Assembly: GCA_048594975.1 (NCBI GenBank)
Contig: JBMDXQ010000140.1
Location: 1 to 37,703 of the forward strand
From: JBMDXB01 sp048594975
GTDB lineage: Bacteria > Acidobacteriota > Vicinamibacteria > Vicinamibacterales > 2-12-FULL-66-21
DNA length: 37,703 nucleotides
Reading direction: 5' to 3'
Part shown: piece by piece, positions 33,940 to 37,703 of the stretch
Numbering within the stretch: position 1 is the stretch's first letter
Layout of the letters: each line of letters opens with the position of its first letter
Position numbers and translations under genes: made by a program
The notes under the pieces: generated by a model
The model's database searches: none
Told to the model about the DNA's origin: nothing
The model's input: only the letters and a program-made list of their open reading frames with translations

Positions 33940-34091
33940 TCTCGATCCAGCAGCTTGCGGCGGACTTCAGCCCAGGGAATTGAGGACTCGGGCCACTGAA
34001 CGTGCTCCATCCAGCGCCGATCCAGCTCCGCAGCCTGCTCGGGCGTCAACTCGAGCTCGCCCTCACGCTCGGCCTGTGACCTTCCGGTTGC
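33936..34091 (-). pseudogene. PF09720-like addiction-module antitoxin, N-terminally truncated
   Basis: The frame encodes QAERE followed by ELELTPEQAAELDRRWMEHV and QWPESSIPWAEVRRKLLDRE, the conserved C-terminal half of the short 'putative addiction module component' antitoxins. A stop (34092-34094) lies in frame just upstream and there is no good start. The N-terminal dozens of residues are missing. It is coupled to the ParE-like relic by GTGA. Confidence 0.7.
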
Positions 34092-34279
34092 CTACGTCGT
34101 TCTCAGTAGGTTTCGTGCGCAAAGTCTCAAGTTTTTCAAGTCCTGGAGGACCGTCCCTAATCACCAACGCTGACGACCTGACCGGCCTACACGATCCGCA
34201 GGGCACCGAGAACTTCGGCGAGCAGGCGCAGCCCTTTCACACGGTTCGTGCGGGCGACCGCGATCACGACAGCTGCGGG

Positions 34280-34344
34280 TTCCGGAAATTTTGACGCTCA
34301 CCTTTCCGGAAATTCTGGCGCCCTGACTTCCGGAAATTCTGGCC
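34280..34344 (+). repeat. IS21 left-end transposase-binding repeats
   Basis: Three 24-base-spaced copies of TTCCGGAAATT(T/C)TG(A/G)C start at 34280, 34304 and 34328. The outermost differs (TTTTGAC) from the inner two (TTCTGGC). Confidence 0.85.
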
Positions 34345-34401
34345 GTTTTGAGCAGACCCCGTCGGGTCCCAGACTCGCTGCACCAAGCAGCGAGGGAAAG
34401 G

Positions 34402-36048
34402 ATGATCGACATGCTCAAACGGCACGAGATTCAAGTTCTGCGACGCGCCGGTCACAGTCAAGTCGACGTGGCTCGGCTCGCCGGCGTCGCACGTCGCACC
34501 GTTCAACGCATCGACACTGAAGCGACCGTTACGGACATCGATACGGCGCGTGAGCGCGAAACGCGCAGCATCGGTCGGCCGGCGAAAGCGGAGCCGTTTC
34601 GATCGGTGATTGCCGAGATCCTTGCGCACGAGCCGCGGCTGCTCTCCGTCGAGATCCTCCGGCGCGCCAAGGTGAAGGGGTACACGGGCGGGAAGACGGC
34701 GCTCTACGGGCTGATCAGCGCCTTGCGTCCGAAGACCGTGCGTCCGCTGGTCCGCTTCGAAGGCCTGCCAGGGGAGTTTTCCCAACACGATTTCGGCCAC
34801 GTGGACGTTAGCTTTCTCAACGACACCGAGAAGCGTGTGCATTTTTTCGCGAGCCGATTGAAGTACTCGCGGTGGGTCGAGGTGACGATCGTCCCGGACG
34901 AGCGCGCGGAAACACTCGTGCGGACTTGGGTCGATCACTTCGCGGCGATCGGTGGTGTGCCGTTGCTGGCCGTCTTCGATCGCGCCAAGACGGTGGCGCT
35001 GGAATGGGACCGCCGCGGCCACGTCACGGAGTGGAATCCGCTCTTCGCCGGCGTGGCGCTCGATCTGAGCGTGGGGATTGAGATCTGCTGGCCGGCGAGT
35101 CCGTGGCAAAAGGGATCTGTCGAAAATCTCGTGGGCTGGGTCAAAGGGTCGTTTTTCAAGCAACGCCGATTCGTTGATGACGAGGACCTGCTGCGGCAGC
35201 TCGCCGAGTGGCGCACGGAAGTCAATACGGAGCGGCCCTGCCGCGCGACGAAGGTGATCCCGGCGGTACGGCTCGAAGAAGAACGGCCACGACTGCGCCC
35301 ACTGAAGGTCGCACCTGCTAATCTCGCCGTCCGCGTGCCGATCATCGTGGGCCCGACCGCTGAGGTCATTCACGACCTGCACCCCTACTCGATGCCCCCG
35401 GAGGCGATCGGGATCGCCGGGACGCTGTATCTCTATCGCGACCGCGTGCGGCTTGTCGCCGGCCGCTTCGCCGCAACGCACGAGCGGAAATTCCAGCCGG
35501 GCGAGGGATCGACCTTGCCCGAGCACCGTGCGCAACACGTCGCAGCCGTGTCCGGCAAACGTGCGAAGCGCTATCTGCAACGCGAGCATTTGCTGAAACT
35601 GGGACCCGAGGCGCTCGCGTACCTGACCGAGCTCACGCATCGCCGCCCGCAGGTGTGGCTTCGCGACATCGATCGCTTGCATACGTTGCTTGCGACCTAC
35701 GGAGACGAGGCCATGCGCGCGGCCCTCGCCCGCGGCGTTGCCGAGCACGCGATCGGGGCCGAGTACATCGCGCACTTCCTCGCCGATGTCGTGACCACGC
35801 CGGGGCCGATCGAGGGGGATAGTCCAGGTCAGCCCGACGCGCGATCGTCGCGTACCGGGCATCCTGCTCCGTCGAGCTTGGGCGATGAGCAACTCGCTCT
35901 CGACCTGCCGTCGGCACATGCGAACGCCGCATCGCGCGCAGCCCGGGTCCAGGCCGCCGCAGGCGCCCGCAGGGCCGGAGCGAAGCGCAGGGCCTGGACG
36001 CGGGCGAGCACGGTGCTCCCCTTTGATGCCGACGGAGGGCGATCATGA
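34402..36048 (+). CDS. istA: IS21 transposase IstA
   Basis: 548 aa from the ATG at 34402 (RBS GGGAAAGG). An N-terminal helix-turn-helix (MLKRHEIQVLRRAGHSQVDVARLAGVARRTVQR) binds the terminal repeats. The DDE catalytic core has D130 (EFSQHDFGHVDV), D193 (VFDRAK) and E241 (PWQKGSVENLVGWVKG). A basic tail follows. Length is at the upper end of the family. All catalytic residues are present, so it is probably active. It overlaps istB by ATGA. A TTG-initiated upstream extension inside the end repeats is not used. Confidence 0.94.
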   Translation: MIDMLKRHEIQVLRRAGHSQVDVARLAGVARRTVQRIDTEATVTDIDTARERETRSIGRPAKAEPFRSVIAEILAHEPRLLSVEILRRAKVKGYTGGKTALYGLISALRPKTVRPLVRFEGLPGEFSQHDFGHVDVSFLNDTEKRVHFFASRLKYSRWVEVTIVPDERAETLVRTWVDHFAAIGGVPLLAVFDRAKTVALEWDRRGHVTEWNPLFAGVALDLSVGIEICWPASPWQKGSVENLVGWVKGSFFKQRRFVDDEDLLRQLAEWRTEVNTERPCRATKVIPAVRLEEERPRLRPLKVAPANLAVRVPIIVGPTAEVIHDLHPYSMPPEAIGIAGTLYLYRDRVRLVAGRFAATHERKFQPGEGSTLPEHRAQHVAAVSGKRAKRYLQREHLLKLGPEALAYLTELTHRRPQVWLRDIDRLHTLLATYGDEAMRAALARGVAEHAIGAEYIAHFLADVVTTPGPIEGDSPGQPDARSSRTGHPAPSSLGDEQLALDLPSAHANAASRAARVQAAAGARRAGAKRRAWTRASTVLPFDADGGRS

Positions 36049-36926
36049 CGATCGATCTCACCGACGTCCAACTCGATGCGTTGCTCAAGCGTCTGCACCT
36101 GGCCAATACGCGCCGCGCTTGGTGCGACCTGGTCCAGCGCGCCGAACGTGAGGAGTGGAGCTACCGCGATTTCCTCGCGCTCCTCGTCACCGAGGAGATC
36201 GCACAGCGGCAGCAGACCCGCATCGCCCGCATGGTGCGTCGCGCCCACTTCCCCTTCTTCAAGACGATCGACGATTTCAACTTCTCGATGCAGTCTACCG
36301 TCCGCCTCGCGCTCCTCGGCTCGGCCCTCGCACCAGATTTCGTGACCGAGGGGCGCTGCGTGATCTTTGGCGGCAAACCAGGACGTGGGAAGACGCATCT
36401 CGCCGTCGCCATTGCCTACCGGGCCATTCAGCATGGCTTCGACGCGCTCTTCGTCACCGCGGCGGAACTGATCGACGATCTCTCAGCAGCGTTTCGTGCC
36501 GGTCGGCTGGCCGAGACGCTCGCGCGCTATGTCCATCCGTGCGTATTGGTGGTCGACGAGGTCGGGTATCTCACGTACGGCACCGATGCCGCCAACATGC
36601 TGTTCCACGTGGTGAACGATCGGCATCGCAAGAAACGAGCGATGATCTTTACCACGAACAAACCAGTCGTGGGTTGGGGCCGCGTGCTGCACGACGAGGA
36701 CCTGGCGCACGCGATCGTCGATCGGATTCTCGAGCGCGGTCGTATGCTTACACTCGATGGACCGTCTATGCGGACACGGCACCTGGGGCTTGACGACCCC
36801 ACGGCCAATCCGGCATTAACTCAGGCGGCCAGCGTCTCCGGGGAAGGCGCCAGAATTTCCGGAAGCCAGCGGCCAGAATTTCCGGAACCCACAACAGCAA
36901 TGCCGCTGACGCGCACGTTCTGTTGA
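36045..36926 (+). CDS. istB: IS21 helper ATPase IstB, with a C-terminus reading out of the element
   Basis: 293 aa. AAA+ ATPase with Walker A GGKPGRGKT (109-117) and Walker B VLVVDEVG (167-174), the transposition helper that selects the target and activates IstA. The core ends near MRTRHLGLDD. The frame then translates through both right-end repeats (ARISGSQRPEFPEP) and stops at 36924-36926, 33 bases beyond the IS border. The element therefore carries no stop codon of its own in this frame; the host target supplies it. IstB proteins are usually about 250-260 residues, so the extra 30-40 are this read-through tail. Confidence 0.92.
   Translation: MTIDLTDVQLDALLKRLHLANTRRAWCDLVQRAEREEWSYRDFLALLVTEEIAQRQQTRIARMVRRAHFPFFKTIDDFNFSMQSTVRLALLGSALAPDFVTEGRCVIFGGKPGRGKTHLAVAIAYRAIQHGFDALFVTAAELIDDLSAAFRAGRLAETLARYVHPCVLVVDEVGYLTYGTDAANMLFHVVNDRHRKKRAMIFTTNKPVVGWGRVLHDEDLAHAIVDRILERGRMLTLDGPSMRTRHLGLDDPTANPALTQAASVSGEGARISGSQRPEFPEPTTAMPLTRTFC
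36848..36887 (-). repeat. IS21 right-end transposase-binding repeats
   Basis: Two inverted copies of the left-end repeat (36848-36864 and 36871-36887), 23 bases apart, inside the istB 3' end. One fewer than at the left end. Confidence 0.85.
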
Positions 36927-37015
36927 AACGGGAGGTTCCGATCGACCGTGAAGAGCGCCTCGAAGTGCTCGACAACCTTTCAGCTGCGCGTGGCCTCGAC
37001 GGCGACGTGAGTAGG

Positions 37016-37348
37016 CTATCGCAGGTGCCGATGGGCAAACGCAACGCCCGAACCGGATTTCAGGTATCGCTCGAAGGCGAGGGCCCGCCGCTCGTCGGCG
37101 AATTCCACGACCACGTCAACGGACCATGGACGATACCTGGCTGTGTGCTGACAGCTGCCTGCGTTGTGCTCGGCAAGGCGTTGCGCCACGGCCGAGGTGA
37201 CTCCTGTGTAGTACCGTGCTGGGATCTCGCCGTTCTTGAGCACGTACACGAACCGCTTTCGCCATGCGGCCCGGCTCGGCAAGCATCCTGCCGTTGCAGG
37301 AAAGGCCCGATCTCGAGTGGTTGCAGACCGTGACGCGGAAACTGGCAA
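37016..37348 (-). CDS. GIY-YIG endonuclease-like protein (UPF0213 type), probable 5' frameshift
   Basis: The core RFVYVLKNGEIPARYYTGVTSAVAQRLAEHNAGSCQHTARYRPW is a typical short GIY-YIG domain (here the forms YVL and YTG), ending AFERYLKSGSGVAFAHRHL. Such proteins are about 85-100 residues and usually begin a few residues before the YVL strand. The in-frame start lies far upstream in non-homologous sequence, whereas an ATG at 37265 in the next frame would give MAK... and join the core if one A of the AAA run (37257-37259) were removed. It is therefore probably frameshifted, or the base is a sequencing error. Stop overlaps the start of the PIN-like relic region. Confidence 0.65.
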   Translation of the reverse strand: MPVSASRSATTRDRAFPATAGCLPSRAAWRKRFVYVLKNGEIPARYYTGVTSAVAQRLAEHNAGSCQHTARYRPWSVDVVVEFADERRALAFERYLKSGSGVAFAHRHLR

Positions 37349-37703
37349 CTGCGGTTGTCAGCCCACCTTGGCCTGTTGGTGAATGAGCGCGCTTGGCTTG
37401 CCAACCGTAGCTCGCTGCGAACGTACTGACAGCCCCCCTCGCTCGCCTGAATTCACCGCGAAGCTTCGGTGGGCAACCTTCGCGTGAGTCGTGAGCGAAG
37501 GTTGGTACCCCTTCGATCACGAATTTCAAACCCCAACTAGGCTGGAGGACGATTCGTCAGTTGTGGCTTGAGACGATGCAGCTAATCACTGCTGCATGAA
37601 TGGGTTAGCGACAGCCGTCCTCGCCTTCAACTGGATCGTCGCTCGCGTCACGAGGTCACGTCCTCTAGAGCCCTTCGGTTGCACGTCTGCGTGCTGGTTC
37701 CAC
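37349..37703. other. window-end stretch without a clear gene
   Basis: No supported coding frame. It contains a perfect 10-base hairpin (37474-37504) and a smaller 6-base one (ATGCAG ... CTGCAT, about 37574-37596). Confidence 0.5.
37474..37504. repeat. perfect 10-base inverted repeat
   Basis: CAACCTTCGC (37474-37483) and GCGAAGGTTG (37495-37504) around an 11-base loop. No T-run follows. It may be a terminator-like hairpin or part of a genomic repeat family; neither can be decided here. Confidence 0.5.

Larger units (their letters stand above)
34274..36893 (+). mobile_element. IS21-family insertion sequence, apparently complete
   Basis: About 2.62 kb. It begins TGCGGGTTCCGGAAATT and ends with AATTTCCGGAACCCACA, so the termini are TG...CA inverted repeats as IS21 elements have. 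A 5-bp direct repeat ACAGC flanks it (34269-34273 and 36894-36898). Inside each end are repeated TTCCGGAAATTCTGG-type sites: three on the left (34280, 34304, 34328) and two inverted on the right (36848-36864, 36871-36887). These are the multiple transposase-binding repeats of this family. It carries istA and istB in tandem with an ATGA overlap. Removing it restores an older reading frame, so the insertion is recent relative to the host pseudogene. Confidence 0.93.
34157..37015 (-). pseudogene. DUF5615/PIN-like toxin relic interrupted by the IS21 element
   Basis: The downstream piece (34157-34273) and upstream piece (from 36894, open to 36979) join in frame when the IS and one ACAGC copy are removed. 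The joined product reads VVEHFEALFTVDRNLPFQQ, then NVRVSGIAVVIAVARTNRV and a helical tail. This matches the C-terminal half of DUF5615-type PIN-like toxins (TVDRNLPFQQN motif). It was already defective: a TGA (36980-36982) interrupts the frame upstream, a TAG (34187-34189) interrupts the tail before AGQVVSVGD, and the N-terminal half with the first acidic residues is missing. Confidence 0.65.

Noticed and set aside
34264..35919. 551-codon minus-strand open frame
   Set aside because: Antisense of istA, which has the full DDE set.

Overview
The window is GC-rich (about two-thirds G+C in the core genes) and its gene content points to an Acidobacteriota genome, probably class Vicinamibacteria. 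This is inferred from several things: a Ser/Thr kinase fused to a PD40 propeller, a winged-helix/TolB-propeller regulator, a PadR gene paired with a small membrane-protein gene, and an Oar-like TonB-dependent receptor. No rRNA, tRNA or CRISPR array was seen.

Layout. 149-4986 is metabolic: a gamma-glutamyltransferase, a TerB-like protein, a proline racemase/hydroxyproline epimerase, a divergent ornithine cyclodeaminase-family enzyme and a small AT-hook protein. 5135-7663 holds a TPR protein, a membrane-anchored protein and a secreted Gly/Tyr-repeat protein. 7835-12483 is a tight three-gene minus-strand operon: CHASE2 adenylate cyclase, M48 protease, and an MscS channel with a cyclic-nucleotide-binding domain. 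This looks like a self-contained cAMP-gated channel module. 12974-17037 is a NitT/TauT-type ABC importer operon (binding protein, permease, ATPase) with an unexpected gene for a TIR-like protein with a C-terminal helix-turn-helix between the binding protein and the permease. This is the most novel arrangement in the window.

17038-20700 is a looser minus-strand block: an acetyltransferase, small membrane and coiled-coil proteins, imperfect palindromes resembling integron attC sites, and a frameshifted kinase relic. 20704-24413 carries the intact kinase-propeller gene and a divergent PadR regulator whose promoter contains a perfect 10-1-10 palindrome, followed by its partner membrane protein. 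25290-29719 has a ScyD/ScyE-like secreted propeller protein, a secreted M48-like peptidase and the winged-helix/TolB protein. 29792-33262 is the TonB-dependent receptor.

33263-37703 is a gene graveyard: relics of a Nudix hydrolase, a PF09720-like antitoxin with a ParE-like toxin, and a DUF5615/PIN-like toxin. An intact IS21-family element (34274-36893, 5-bp target duplication ACAGC) has inserted into the PIN-like relic. A GIY-YIG gene with a probable start-proximal frameshift follows.

Assignments rest on motif reading by eye; no database search was run. Starts were moved inward where the longest open frame ran implausibly far upstream.
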